DNA of 38,135 nucleotides, taken from the NCBI GenBank assembly GCA_018335335.1, contig JAGXKG010000017.1:1-38135 (forward strand). Reading direction: 5' to 3'. The translations under genes were made by a program, and so were the position numbers. Of this stretch, positions 24,487 to 32,436 are shown in pieces (positions within the stretch are counted from its first letter, which is position 1; each line of letters opens with the position of its first letter). This stretch comes from Candidatus Thorarchaeota archaeon (GTDB lineage: Archaea; Asgardarchaeota; Thorarchaeia; Thorarchaeales; Thorarchaeaceae). A model generated the notes under the pieces. It had not been told where the DNA came from and made no database searches. It saw only the letters and a program-made list of their open reading frames with translations.

Positions 24487-25239
24487 ATGGAATTGTTTGA
24501 TGCACATACCCATCTTGACATGCGTCATTATCGACACGACCGCGATAAAGTTGTCAAACGGGCAAAAGAAGCAGGACTTATTGGTATGGTGACCTGTTCT
24601 ATCGGTACTGGCTCATTTCGGCGAACACTGGGTTTACTCAAGAAATACTCCGGATTCGTGTACCATAGTCCCGGCACTCAAGTGAGCCGCCTTACGAGAG
24701 ATGAAGCCAATTCAATAATCGATATGACTAAGAAATACGCCGATGATATTGTGGCGGTTGGAGAAGTTGGTTTGGATTATCACTGGGTCAAGGACGAGAA
24801 CAAACGCGAACTCCAGAAAGAATTATTCCTTGATTTCATAGATTTGGCTAAAGAACTCGACCTTCCGTTGGTTATTCACTCCCGGGAGGCAGAGGCAGAT
24901 GCTACGGATGTTTTGGAAGACCATTTTGATGGTGACATTCTCATGCATTGTTTCGAGGGTAGTTCCGAAGTAGCTAGACGTGTTCGGGATAACGGTTGGT
25001 ACATCACCCTTCCTGCTAATTTCGACAAATACCAGAAGAGACGGGAAGCTGCTGAGATTATGACAGTGGATCAGATTATGCTTGAAACTGATGGTCCTTA
25101 TCTATCACCAACCGATGATCGAAACGAACCTGCAAACATAAGAATCGGTTGTGAGAAACTTGCAAATAATCTGGATATGGCCCAGAAGGACGTCGCAGAA
25201 ATGACTACCCGAAATGCAACCGATTTTTACCGTCTCTAA
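24487..25239 (+). CDS. TatD-family metal-dependent hydrolase
   Basis: A 250-residue amidohydrolase-fold protein. The metal ligands of TatD enzymes are visible: H7 and H9 in DAHTHLD, a Glu in GEVGLDYHW, a His in VIHSRE, a His in MHCFEG and an Asp in LETDGPYLSP. Family members act as DNases or proofreading exonucleases. The protein is close to the normal length of about 260 residues. It follows the PDCD5 gene on the same strand; a nucleic-acid maintenance unit is a fair guess. Confidence 0.88.
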   Translation: MELFDAHTHLDMRHYRHDRDKVVKRAKEAGLIGMVTCSIGTGSFRRTLGLLKKYSGFVYHSPGTQVSRLTRDEANSIIDMTKKYADDIVAVGEVGLDYHWVKDENKRELQKELFLDFIDLAKELDLPLVIHSREAEADATDVLEDHFDGDILMHCFEGSSEVARRVRDNGWYITLPANFDKYQKRREAAEIMTVDQIMLETDGPYLSPTDDRNEPANIRIGCEKLANNLDMAQKDVAEMTTRNATDFYRL

Positions 25240-25300
25240 CACTACACCAATAGTGCCAAAAGCATCCTATTACCACATTATGTGATGGTGCTACAAAGAA

Positions 25301-26095
25301 ATGTTTAGCCGTTATTTTATGGATATAGATGCTGATTCACTAAATGATCCGATTGCTGTGGTAGGACTGCCTGGGATAGGCGCTGTTGGCAAGATATCTG
25401 TGGAAACACTACGGCAAGTTCTTGATGCAAGGCATATAGCTGATTTCTTCAGCAAATACTTCCCTCCAAAAATTCTAGTTCGAAATGGTAAGTCCCACTT
25501 CCCCCGATCGTCAATGCATCTGTATAGATCAGCACCTGACGAAGGGCATGACCTCATCATATTGACCGCTGATTTTCAGCCGCAGTCAGAAGGTGGTGTC
25601 TTGGAGTATGCTGACTACGTGATTCAGGAGTTCACAAAGATGGGGGTTTCAAGGGTTTATGCGCTTGCAGCATATGAACAGGAATACAAGAATTTCTTTG
25701 CTCACTACCCGAACCCCCCTCGTATCTTTGCTTCTGCCAGTTCAAATACACTACTGGATGAAATAATGGAACTGCCTGGAGCCGTTGCTACTGAGAATGG
25801 TGTTATCACTGGGGCCAACGGAGTCATTCCCTCTTGGGGTGCGACAATGTATGACATGGAAGGAGCTTGCCTCCTAGGAGAGACTCTCGGCGTTGTGAAG
25901 CTTGATTATCGCTCATCGAAGGCGTTAGTAGAGCGATTCAGCGATTTAGTTGGCTTGAAGGCTGATTTCAGTATTCTTGAAGAGAAAGCCAAGCGAGTAG
26001 AAGAACTAATTGAATGGGCTGAGGAAGAGCTGTCTCAGAGAGAGATTTCCTCTGGAGAAATGGATGAGCGCCCACCAGATAGATACATCGGTTAA
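25301..26095 (+). CDS. PAC2-family protein, proteasome-assembly-chaperone-like
   Basis: A 264-residue PAC2-family protein. The N-terminal PIAVVGLPGIGAVGKISVETL segment is characteristic of the family, with the later NGVITGANGVIPSWGATMYDMEGACLLGET region also conserved. A coiled helix (EEKAKRVEELIEWAEEEL) forms the end. Eukaryotic PAC2 helps assemble the 20S proteasome and archaeal relatives such as PbaA bind related complexes, so a chaperone role is plausible but unproven. Its TAA stop interlocks with that of the convergent gene at 26092. A second start at ATG 25319 is possible. Confidence 0.87.
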   Translation: MFSRYFMDIDADSLNDPIAVVGLPGIGAVGKISVETLRQVLDARHIADFFSKYFPPKILVRNGKSHFPRSSMHLYRSAPDEGHDLIILTADFQPQSEGGVLEYADYVIQEFTKMGVSRVYALAAYEQEYKNFFAHYPNPPRIFASASSNTLLDEIMELPGAVATENGVITGANGVIPSWGATMYDMEGACLLGETLGVVKLDYRSSKALVERFSDLVGLKADFSILEEKAKRVEELIEWAEEELSQREISSGEMDERPPDRYIG

Positions 26096-26286
26096 TCCTG
26101 TTCAAACAGGTCTGGATGCAGAATATCCGTAATCGAGCCTTCGCTATCAAGATTCACATAGAAATGATGGTCCTCGTGTTCAATCTGCACGCTCACGGGG
26201 AAATCATTCTCATCTTCAACCATGTCCCTAGTGATTGTGAGCTCTACGATCGTTGAACAAACAGGACATGAAACTCTCCTAAGCAT
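26092..26286 (-). CDS. Small CxxC-containing hypothetical protein
   Basis: A 64-residue protein with CPVC near the N-terminus, a middle acidic stretch and an EHEDHHFYVNLD segment, so two Cys and several His could bind a metal. The function is unknown. I prefer ATG at 26286, with GAGGGAAAG upstream; a TTG at 26331, sharing four bases with the stop of the upstream gene, would add 15 residues and has no ribosome site. It follows the hypothetical gene at 26328 and is probably co-transcribed with it. Its stop codon interlocks with that of the PAC2 gene. Confidence 0.6.
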   Translation of the reverse strand: MLRRVSCPVCSTIVELTITRDMVEDENDFPVSVQIEHEDHHFYVNLDSEGSITDILHPDLFEQD

Positions 26287-26327
26287 CGTACTTCTTTCCC
26301 TCTTGTCCCTTATTGGTGTGCGTTCAG

Positions 26328-26729
26328 TCAATTAGAACCGGTTATCTTTGTATCCCTACTGAGAACTATCCGGGAATCATATTCTGATGGATTTTCAAGC
26401 GGCTCCGTAACCATATCAACTATTTCGTCCGGTTCCAAGTCGATGATGTTGTCGTTATCAACACCAACTATCCTAAGATTTGAATAAACTCCAGCCTGAA
26501 TCAGGAAGGCGTATTCTTCTTCGTTTGTTCCTGTTTTCAGTACTAGGAATTTGGCTGCGTCAAAGAACTCGTCCTTGGGCCCCCTCAGAGATAGCTTCTC
26601 CTTCTCAATACGGTTTTCCTCGAAGGATCTATCAAGCAAATATGCACGAATAACTTTGTTTCCCACTTTCATGCGGATATCATGAAAACTCTTGACATTG
26701 TTTGCACTTTTTAGTTTCCACAGGTTCAT
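26328..26729 (-). CDS. Hypothetical protein
   Basis: A 133-residue protein with alternating strand-like stretches (VIRAYLLDR, AKFLVLKTG, YAFLIQAGVY, LRIVGVDND) and no motif I recognise. It lacks membrane segments and cysteines. The ATG at 26729 is chosen; a TTG three codons upstream is the alternative. A good TATA-like element lies about 40 bases upstream on the - strand. It heads a two-gene unit with the small CxxC protein. Confidence 0.6.
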   Translation of the reverse strand: MNLWKLKSANNVKSFHDIRMKVGNKVIRAYLLDRSFEENRIEKEKLSLRGPKDEFFDAAKFLVLKTGTNEEEYAFLIQAGVYSNLRIVGVDNDNIIDLEPDEIVDMVTEPLENPSEYDSRIVLSRDTKITGSN

Positions 26730-26767
26730 TCCGCTCAAGCTGACACCAATACAGGTTTCATATGGTC

Positions 26768-26778
26768 ATAATATATGG
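26768..26778 (-). promoter_or_regulatory. TATA box for the hypothetical gene at 26729
   Basis: On the - strand, CCATATATTAT lies about 25 bases before a predicted start near 26747, leaving an 18-base leader before the ATG at 26729. Confidence 0.45.
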
Positions 26779-26899
26779 GTTCTTTGCGTGAACACCTCAG
26801 AGAGAATATCTTTATTTGGAGCCTTCACTACGTTAGAGTGTATACAGTAGTGCTTGCCAAACAGCGGGCCTGATCCACAAATATGGAGAGAACAATACG

Positions 26900-27619
26900 T
26901 TGCTGCAGACTATTGATATGATTATACGCGAAGTACATGTGGGCCTCTGGTTCCTCGTTGTCGGCTATTACTTTTTCGTCTTTATCTTTCTGGCCGCCTT
27001 TCGATACCGCCACAGCAGGAATCCATTTCAGCTGGCAATGGCTCTTTTCTTTCTCTTGCTTGCCTTGGGCAGATGTTTCTATTTTGTAGGTGATTTCTAT
27101 GCAGATCCTACATCTTTGTATGGGGGTTTGCCTGAGCTTGGTTTGAATCCGTTTCTTCCTGAGCTTTCACCCTGGATTAGTGTTGGCGCTTTCTTCCAGT
27201 GGATGGCTTTGGCGATACTTTCAGCAACTGCAGGCTTCATGATTTTCGGTCAGAGGTGGGCGGAGGCTCTGTTTGCAATTCCCGCTGTCATCATCGGTTT
27301 TGTGCTGGCATTTTATCCATTGACACCTATACAGAGATTCCTGCTCTCGGGTGCGGCCGGAGGAATATACGCGCTTTTCATCCCCCTTCTTTTCTGGTAC
27401 CTGGCCTGGGTATCTGGGGGCATGCTTCGCAAGTCCAATTTCTTGCTTGGGTTAGGATTCATGGTCCTGTTTGCGGGAAGGGTGGTACATGCAGGACGAC
27501 ATTTCCTGATGGATGTGATTTTCGGATCCTATACCATCCCCGGCGTACTGGCACCTGGGCTGGTTGTCATAGGGCTGATTCTCATTGCGACAGGTAATGA
27601 ATGGGGTCAAGCACAGTAA
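26900..27619 (+). CDS. Seven-helix integral membrane protein, unknown
   Basis: A 239-residue membrane protein with seven hydrophobic segments (about residues 13-36, 42-67, 92-117, 119-141, 147-173, 178-198 and 212-233). I do not recognise the family. Arg and His residues within or next to helices (GRCFYF, FAGRVVHAGRHF) may form a conserved polar site. There is no Lys in helix 7, so it is not a retinal protein. TTG at 26900 is chosen because GGAGAG lies nine bases upstream; the ATG at 26918 has no ribosome site. A TTTATTT box is found at 26811. Confidence 0.75.
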   Translation: MLQTIDMIIREVHVGLWFLVVGYYFFVFIFLAAFRYRHSRNPFQLAMALFFLLLALGRCFYFVGDFYADPTSLYGGLPELGLNPFLPELSPWISVGAFFQWMALAILSATAGFMIFGQRWAEALFAIPAVIIGFVLAFYPLTPIQRFLLSGAAGGIYALFIPLLFWYLAWVSGGMLRKSNFLLGLGFMVLFAGRVVHAGRHFLMDVIFGSYTIPGVLAPGLVVIGLILIATGNEWGQAQ

Positions 27620-27687
27620 TCGATAACTAATAACAAATCAGAACACGTTATGTAGTAATAACTTTGTGAGCTGTAGGCGCTAGATGT

Positions 27688-28305
27688 TTATTCTCCGCCT
27701 ATTTCCATCCACTTGAGCATATCCATGTCCTCAAGTTTATGCAGACTCTTTTGTACTTCTTTCAATTTCACCCCAAGCTGATCGGCTATAGCTCTGGGTG
27801 TCAGATTTCCTTCACACATCTCGGCCACATCGTATGTGGACTGTTCCATCTGTCCTAGTCTGACCAACATAGGCGAAACTCTTCCATCAAGAACTGGCAC
27901 CATGACCTTCTTTTCTGAAGCTTTTCCCCTCTCGGTTATTTCATCTATAGTCTCAGTGAATTCTTGAAATGGCTCTAAGTTACCATCCCAGCCCTCAAGC
28001 ACATCGGAGTACTTGTTCACAAAGGCATTGTTGATGTCCGCAAGTAACGCCATGGCGGCATTTCCGTCATCGGTTTTATCAATAGCAGCGGCAACCATTA
28101 TGTTGTTTCTCAAGGATAGGCATATATCGAAATTGGCAAAATCAATTACATGTACACGGTTTCCTGAGCTTAGTTCTTCTCCAAACTGTATCAGGGCAGT
28201 AAGAAATCCGCTGATTAAGTTGGGGTCCATTTCTGCGGTACCGTATTTACGATCCAGCACACAGAGGCCGCTGTCAGCCACCAAGACGTACACAGCTTGC
28301 ATCAT
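27688..28305 (-). CDS. Longin-like domain protein with C-terminal winged helix
   Basis: A 205-residue protein. Residues 1-120 have the mixed strand-helix pattern of longin or longin-like domains: an opening strand YVLVADSGLCVLDRKYG, a helix LISGFLTALIQFGEEL, strands HVIDFANFDICLSL and IMVAAAID, then helices to WDGNL. Residues 155-200 look like a winged helix-turn-helix (LTPRAIADQLGV-KLKEVQKSLHKLEDMDML). Longin folds in eukaryotes act with small GTPases and vesicle machinery; related domains are reported in Asgard archaea. The winged helix suggests it links such signalling to DNA, by inference. GGAG lies about ten bases before the ATG. Confidence 0.65.
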   Translation of the reverse strand: MMQAVYVLVADSGLCVLDRKYGTAEMDPNLISGFLTALIQFGEELSSGNRVHVIDFANFDICLSLRNNIMVAAAIDKTDDGNAAMALLADINNAFVNKYSDVLEGWDGNLEPFQEFTETIDEITERGKASEKKVMVPVLDGRVSPMLVRLGQMEQSTYDVAEMCEGNLTPRAIADQLGVKLKEVQKSLHKLEDMDMLKWMEIGGE

Positions 28306-28353
28306 GTCACTTTGTCTCCACTTGCCTGTGTCTGAATAGGATTATTCTCTTGG

Positions 28354-28362
28354 CTATATATC
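28354..28362 (-). promoter_or_regulatory. TATA box for the longin-like gene
   Basis: On the - strand, GATATATAG with a GGGCAAGT segment before it lies about 50 bases ahead of the ATG at 28305. The predicted start near 28332 gives a 27-base leader. Confidence 0.55.
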
Positions 28363-28492
28363 ACTTGCCCGGATAGGTTTGTGGCATTATATTATGTATC
28401 AAAATAGGAATGCGCGGACGAATTCAACCATGTTTTCGTAAACAAAATATCATTGTCTCCATGTTTTACGGAAGCAGTTGCCCGAAGCTACT

Positions 28493-28500
28493 CTTTTTAT
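28493..28500 (+). promoter_or_regulatory. TATA box suggesting a leaderless message
   Basis: TTTTTATC lies about 25 bases before the TTG at 28522. There is no ribosome site in between, which fits a leaderless transcript. Two copies of CCATGTTTT, 31 bases apart at 28428 and 28459, lie upstream. Confidence 0.4.
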
Positions 28501-28521
28501 CTCCAGTTTTAGAGACATGTT

Positions 28522-29229
28522 TTGGTGTATTCCTTGGACACAGCAAATGATGCGCGAATTCTGGTAATGGAAGACGCATTGAAACGTCTAGAGAATATCT
28601 TCTCCAAGAGGCTCTTGCGATTTCAAGTGGACTACAAACGGCTCCTTGAGTTACACGGTAAAGCCAAAGATGCCTATTATGGTATCAAATTCTCATATCA
28701 GGAACCTGAGGAGATTAAATCCAGCAAGTCATTGGAATCATTAGTTGAAGCCATAGAGCAATTCGAGGATATTTTCCAGACAGCCAGAAATGAGCGTGCT
28801 TTCAAGCCTGAGAATCCAAGCCAGGAGAAACTCATAGCTGAAACAGAATACGTCTTCAGGACAGTGTTTGGTTTTGGCAATCGCTTGAACTACCCCTCTG
28901 ATCCCGCATTTGCTATTGATATTCTCTGTGTGGAAATAACGCACGCTTCCCACATAGAAGAATCAGATCGTCTTACTACATGTCGATGTAGCGATGGAAG
29001 CCGAATTTGGGAGATTCTTACTAATATCGATTTCCTAGATACGGAGTTAAAGATGCCCGCTGGAGTGCTGCCGCCAACAGAACTAATGAACCGTGTGAGT
29101 GAAGCTATGTTTCTCCATAAATCGCCGCTTTCCCAAGATACACCACTAGGAAGATTAGACGACCCGCCAGAGGAAGCCCTCAATCAAGCTCGAGCACAGG
29201 TACTCAATATTACGAAGAAGGTGAAGTAA
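28522..29229 (+). CDS. Hypothetical protein
   Basis: A 235-residue protein I do not recognise. The first 110 residues are strongly helical and charged, a possible coiled coil (EDALKRLENIFSKRLLRFQVDYKRL-type pattern). The second half includes CVEITHAS and TTCRCSDG with three cysteines. The start codon is uncertain: TTG 28522 or GTG 28525 would fit a leaderless message from the TATA box at 28493, whereas the ATG at 28567 would lose 15 residues. Its stop is directly followed by the TTG start of the MazG-like gene, so the two are translationally coupled. Confidence 0.55.
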   Translation: MVYSLDTANDARILVMEDALKRLENIFSKRLLRFQVDYKRLLELHGKAKDAYYGIKFSYQEPEEIKSSKSLESLVEAIEQFEDIFQTARNERAFKPENPSQEKLIAETEYVFRTVFGFGNRLNYPSDPAFAIDILCVEITHASHIEESDRLTTCRCSDGSRIWEILTNIDFLDTELKMPAGVLPPTELMNRVSEAMFLHKSPLSQDTPLGRLDDPPEEALNQARAQVLNITKKVK

Positions 29230-29568
29230 TTGCATCTATGTGAGATTCAAAACGTTTTGAAAAAGTTTCATGCAGAACGCGGCTGGGATAAATTTCCTGC
29301 ATCTTTGGTTATCACGCATCTTCTGGAGGAGCTGGGGGAGCTATCTGACTACATTCTCGTGGAAGAGGGTTACAAAGCGACAGGGCTTGGCCATGATGAA
29401 CCTGAGAAGAATGAGATTAGCCGTGAATTTGCTCAGGTTCTGTCATTATTCGTTCAGCTGGCCAATCATTTTGACATTGATTTGGAGAAATCCTTTTCTG
29501 CAGAACTTGAAATCATGAGGGAGAGATTTCCTGCTGATGTGTGGACCGAATATATGGACAGGCTTTAG
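29230..29568 (+). CDS. MazG-like nucleotide pyrophosphohydrolase-fold protein
   Basis: A 112-residue MazG-type all-helical protein. The first metal motif is intact as EELGELSDYI. The second, normally ExxD, reads EFAQVLSL, so the Asp is replaced by Gln and metal binding may be changed. MazG proteins remove pyrophosphate from NTPs and non-canonical nucleotides. TTG at 29230 directly follows the previous stop, with GGTGA six bases upstream. Its TAG stop interlocks with the stop of the convergent sensor-domain gene. Confidence 0.72.
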   Translation: MHLCEIQNVLKKFHAERGWDKFPASLVITHLLEELGELSDYILVEEGYKATGLGHDEPEKNEISREFAQVLSLFVQLANHFDIDLEKSFSAELEIMRERFPADVWTEYMDRL

Positions 29569-29813
29569 TCAGTATCAGTTATCGATTCGATACCGAACGC
29601 TACAACCACTCTGATTACGTCTTCCATATTCCTCACGGAATTGTTGACGTAGCTATTGACTTCCTCTTGATCATCTGCTTTCAAAATAAGAAGGACATCG
29701 AATTCCCCTGTTGTTAGCCATGCCTCCGAGACGATATTATCCCTCGCGAATTCGGTAATCAATTCTTCATCAGATCCGGGAGTTACTGACATGCTGACAA
29801 AAGATGTTATCAA
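29565..29813 (-). CDS. Stand-alone Lrp/AsnC ligand-binding (RAM) domain
   Basis: An 82-residue protein consisting only of the RAM fold of Lrp/AsnC regulators: strand SFVSMSVTPGSDEEL, helix, AWLTTGEFDVLLILKADDQEEVNSYV, then helix and a final strand with VVVAFG. The WLTTGEFDVLL segment matches the ligand-binding loop of this family. No DNA-binding domain is present, so it may pair with a full regulator or sense amino acids alone. TTG at 29813 is supported by TGGAGGA about seven bases upstream and is needed to include the first strand; the later ATG at 29792 would cut into it. Confidence 0.82.
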   Translation of the reverse strand: MITSFVSMSVTPGSDEELITEFARDNIVSEAWLTTGEFDVLLILKADDQEEVNSYVNNSVRNMEDVIRVVVAFGIESITDTD

Positions 29814-29917
29814 GTATAGTCCTCCAGTCTTTAAACATTCAATTGTGTGCTTACCTTTTGTTTATGGACTTTGTGAAAGCGGGCCAGCTCTCCAGTTCCA
29901 CAGACTCTCCTTGGGAA

Positions 29918-30346
29918 TTACATCTTCCGCCGAGCTTCGAGCGCCTTCTTGGTCATATCTTCAAGATCTTTTGTGATTTCGAGTAGACTTCTTGCTTTTT
30001 TGTGTACCACTTGTATATTTTTTTCCTGAGCCCATTGAGCCAAACCTGTGACGAGTGGCCCAAAGGCGCTTCTGGCCGATTCAATGGTTCCGACAGCTTT
30101 GCCAAGGAGTTCGACGCTTTTGTCCTTGTGGACCCCTGCTTCTGCTACTCTAAGCCAGACTAGGGCGTGAATCATATACAGGGAGTCCAGCATGAGAGTC
30201 GGCGACTTAGGATTTTCTTGCACCTTTGAAATCAGCTTGTCATGCCTCTCTTCATAGACTTCCTTGAATAGGTTGAACGCCTTCTTATCATTACCCTGAT
30301 CCAGCTGAATTATCGCGTTCTGTAACTTTTCATCGCTCGTGGACAA
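29918..30346 (-). CDS. Hypothetical helical protein
   Basis: A 142-residue, almost fully helical protein of unknown function. The first 35 residues resemble a TPR hairpin (LQNAIIQLDQGNDKKAFNLFKEVYEE-type pattern), and the rest has regular hydrophobic spacing ending in a basic tail (KKALEARRKM). No start ATG exists near the N-terminus; TTG at 30346 with GGGGCGAT about seven bases upstream is the best start. It is divergent from the PaaK-like gene across a 337-base spacer. Confidence 0.6.
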   Translation of the reverse strand: MSTSDEKLQNAIIQLDQGNDKKAFNLFKEVYEERHDKLISKVQENPKSPTLMLDSLYMIHALVWLRVAEAGVHKDKSVELLGKAVGTIESARSAFGPLVTGLAQWAQEKNIQVVHKKARSLLEITKDLEDMTKKALEARRKM

Positions 30347-30683
30347 TGATTAATCGCCCCTGTGAATGCTCATGGTTAGATATTTTCCACACCTATTATG
30401 AGTTTCTGTATTATAGTGTGGAAGCAATGTGAGATTTGCCTGCCATTTCTCTTTGCTTTCAGACTCCTTATGCAAGCAATTCCTCCCAAAGATAACCTAC
30501 TCTTTACAAGGTAGGCAGAGTTCTTATATTATTCGTGTTCATCATGGTGATTGTGAAAGATACATTCAAAATAGCATATGCACAATTATGCAAAAATGAA
30601 TAAATGCTTGCACGTAATCTTTATTTTCACTGAATAAATCAACCCTCAACCTTGACGTAAAAAATTTCGGAGCTTGTCGAACA
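30347..30683. other. Gene-free divergent spacer
   Basis: A 337-base AT-rich spacer. It holds the inverted repeat at 30385-30423, a smaller hairpin-like CCTAC...GTAGG pair near 30498-30517, a TATA-like CTTATATTA near 30523 and CTTTATTTT near 30619. A 19-codon ATG frame at 30546 is too short to support. I see no RNA gene. Confidence 0.5.
30385..30423. repeat. Long imperfect inverted repeat in divergent spacer
   Basis: TTCCACAC at 30385-30392 faces GTGTGGAA at 30416-30423; inner CTATTAT and ATTATAG arms extend the symmetry with one mismatch. No T-tract follows either arm. It lies about 40 bases upstream of the gene starting at 30346 on the - strand. Confidence 0.45.
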
Positions 30684-32276
30684 ATGACACGCAGTACATT
30701 CACATTTGAAGAACTAAAGAAAACGAATCATAAGGAAATTCAGCGGATGCAGGAAAAGAAGTTCAAAGCCTTCATTCGCTATCAAGTTTGGCCTAACCAT
30801 CCATACTATCGCAGGATGTTCAAGGAACATGATGTAGATCCATGGGATATCACTTGTATCGATGACTGGGCCAAATATCAACTGCCGCTAGTTAGAAAAC
30901 GGGAATACAAAGATAATCTCCGTTCCTTTGTGCTGAATCCGTCAGAAGTCGATGGCGAGGAACGTGAACCTTCTGAAATAGTCCGCAATTTGATGGACTA
31001 CTATAAGGCTGCAGGATATGATGATAAATACAAGGCTTTGAGAAATGATGGAATTCGGGTTAAGCTCCACATAGGAAAAGATGACGCTGAAGACCGAATT
31101 AAAGAACATCTAACAGAAACTTACGCACCACTGCAGTTTTGGTTGAGCTCAGGTAGGTCATCCGGATTGCCTTCCCCTGTGTTTCTCACTCGGCATGATA
31201 ATGATCTTCTCCAGAAGAACTGTGTCAAGGTCGGTCAAATGGCGGTTGATCCCTGGATAGATAGTGGGTGGGAGCTCGTAAGTATGAATCTGTTTCCTTA
31301 TGCCCCACATCTTGGCTGGCACGCTGTGAATAGAGGACTGAAACAGATGTCTAAGTTTTATCTGGCGACAAGCGCTGGAGGGGCCATTCCGAGCAAAAAA
31401 CTAGTAGAAATGGCAAAGGTCTTCAAAGCCAATGGTTTTGCTGGAATGCCCAGCTATCTCCGAAATCGTTTCTTCAAGGTTATGGAGGAGTCGGACTATA
31501 CTGCTCCAGAGAAAGTTGTAATTCTTTTGGCGGGCGAGAAAATATACCGCCCCGTGGTTGAAGATATGATTCGCATCTTGAAAGAGAAGGGTGCGAAGGA
31601 GGTACGTGTTGTCGGAGGTTATGCTTCTTCAGAAACAAAGATTTCGTTCGCTGTACAATGCGGTTTAGATGGCCCGTATCACAATGTTTCTCCTTTGATG
31701 TTAGCTTTCAGATACACTGCTTTCAACGATGACGGTACATATGATTTTGTGAGCGAAGGCGAACCCGGACACGTGACACTGTTTCATCTTGATGGCACAG
31801 GTACTATTGTTGAGGGATTCCTGTTGGGTGATGTGGCTTCTGAACACGAACGAGGCCAATGTCCACATTGCGGATTTGATGGGCCATTCTTCTGGGATAT
31901 TGGTAGAGAGAACGATACTCGAGCACAGCTTGACATAATGGGCTTAAGTGAGAAGAAAGTGAAAGGAGCAACTGTAAACCTTACTGCATTGAGAAGCGAT
32001 TTGTTATCAATTTCGCAAGTTGACGAGCTTCAGGTGGAAATCGCTAAGGAAGATATGGACGATCCTTACAGCATGGATGTTCTCAATCTCTACGTAGCAC
32101 CAAAGGAAAAGGAAGAGGTTGACGAACAAGCTCTGATATCCGCGATAAAGACCGTTACGAAGAACTCGACAGAAGTCACACCGAGAGTGTTCGTACTACC
32201 CTTTGAAGAGCTGATGGAAAAAGCTGGTGGTATGAAGTTCATGGAAGTACAAGACGTGAGGCCAAAACCTGCGTAG
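30684..32276 (+). CDS. PaaK-like adenylate-forming enzyme
   Basis: A 530-residue protein of the phenylacetate-CoA ligase (PaaK) branch of the AMP-forming enzymes. The nucleotide loop reads SSGRSSGLPSP, GGYASSETK is the adenine/magnesium region and a CPHCG pair is typical of PaaK-like zinc or structural loops. A C-terminal domain with DELQVEI and PRVFVLP follows. It should activate a carboxylate to an acyl-adenylate and probably to the CoA thioester. The substrate is unknown, and the changes in the loop (GRSSG for GTTGK) mean it differs from well-studied members. It is a single gene; CTTTATTTT about 65 bases upstream may be its promoter. Confidence 0.8.
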   Translation: MTRSTFTFEELKKTNHKEIQRMQEKKFKAFIRYQVWPNHPYYRRMFKEHDVDPWDITCIDDWAKYQLPLVRKREYKDNLRSFVLNPSEVDGEEREPSEIVRNLMDYYKAAGYDDKYKALRNDGIRVKLHIGKDDAEDRIKEHLTETYAPLQFWLSSGRSSGLPSPVFLTRHDNDLLQKNCVKVGQMAVDPWIDSGWELVSMNLFPYAPHLGWHAVNRGLKQMSKFYLATSAGGAIPSKKLVEMAKVFKANGFAGMPSYLRNRFFKVMEESDYTAPEKVVILLAGEKIYRPVVEDMIRILKEKGAKEVRVVGGYASSETKISFAVQCGLDGPYHNVSPLMLAFRYTAFNDDGTYDFVSEGEPGHVTLFHLDGTGTIVEGFLLGDVASEHERGQCPHCGFDGPFFWDIGRENDTRAQLDIMGLSEKKVKGATVNLTALRSDLLSISQVDELQVEIAKEDMDDPYSMDVLNLYVAPKEKEEVDEQALISAIKTVTKNSTEVTPRVFVLPFEELMEKAGGMKFMEVQDVRPKPA

Positions 32277-32380
32277 TCTTTGTCTGAACTATAAACTCAA
32301 CCCTTTAACGTCAAACAGAAGCTAGGAGTGGCTGTATTCATATTATTGTTTAAGAGTGGCTATAGCAGACTGAGAACAGT

Positions 32381-32414
32381 GAAAAGAAAAAATGAGACCG
32401 GGCTAGAAGCCCGG
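32381..32414 (-). terminator. Hairpin terminator after the small membrane-protein gene
   Basis: CCGGGC and GCCCGG (32398-32414) form a perfect six-pair stem with a five-base loop. On the - strand a T-rich run follows at 32392-32381. The stop of the gene is 23 bases before it. Confidence 0.75.
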
Positions 32415-32436
32415 TGTAGGCTTGGAAGCTGCTGGC

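Noticed and set aside
26900-27619. Seven-helix protein as a rhodopsin
   Set aside because: Helix 7 has no Lys for retinal and the Asp/Trp pattern of microbial rhodopsins is absent.
28428-28467. Two CCATGTTTT copies as the start of a repeat array
   Set aside because: Only two short copies with unlike flanks; not enough for a CRISPR or operator array.
30546-30605. A 19-codon ATG frame downstream of a TATA-like box
   Set aside because: No ribosome site, no family signature and too short to support.
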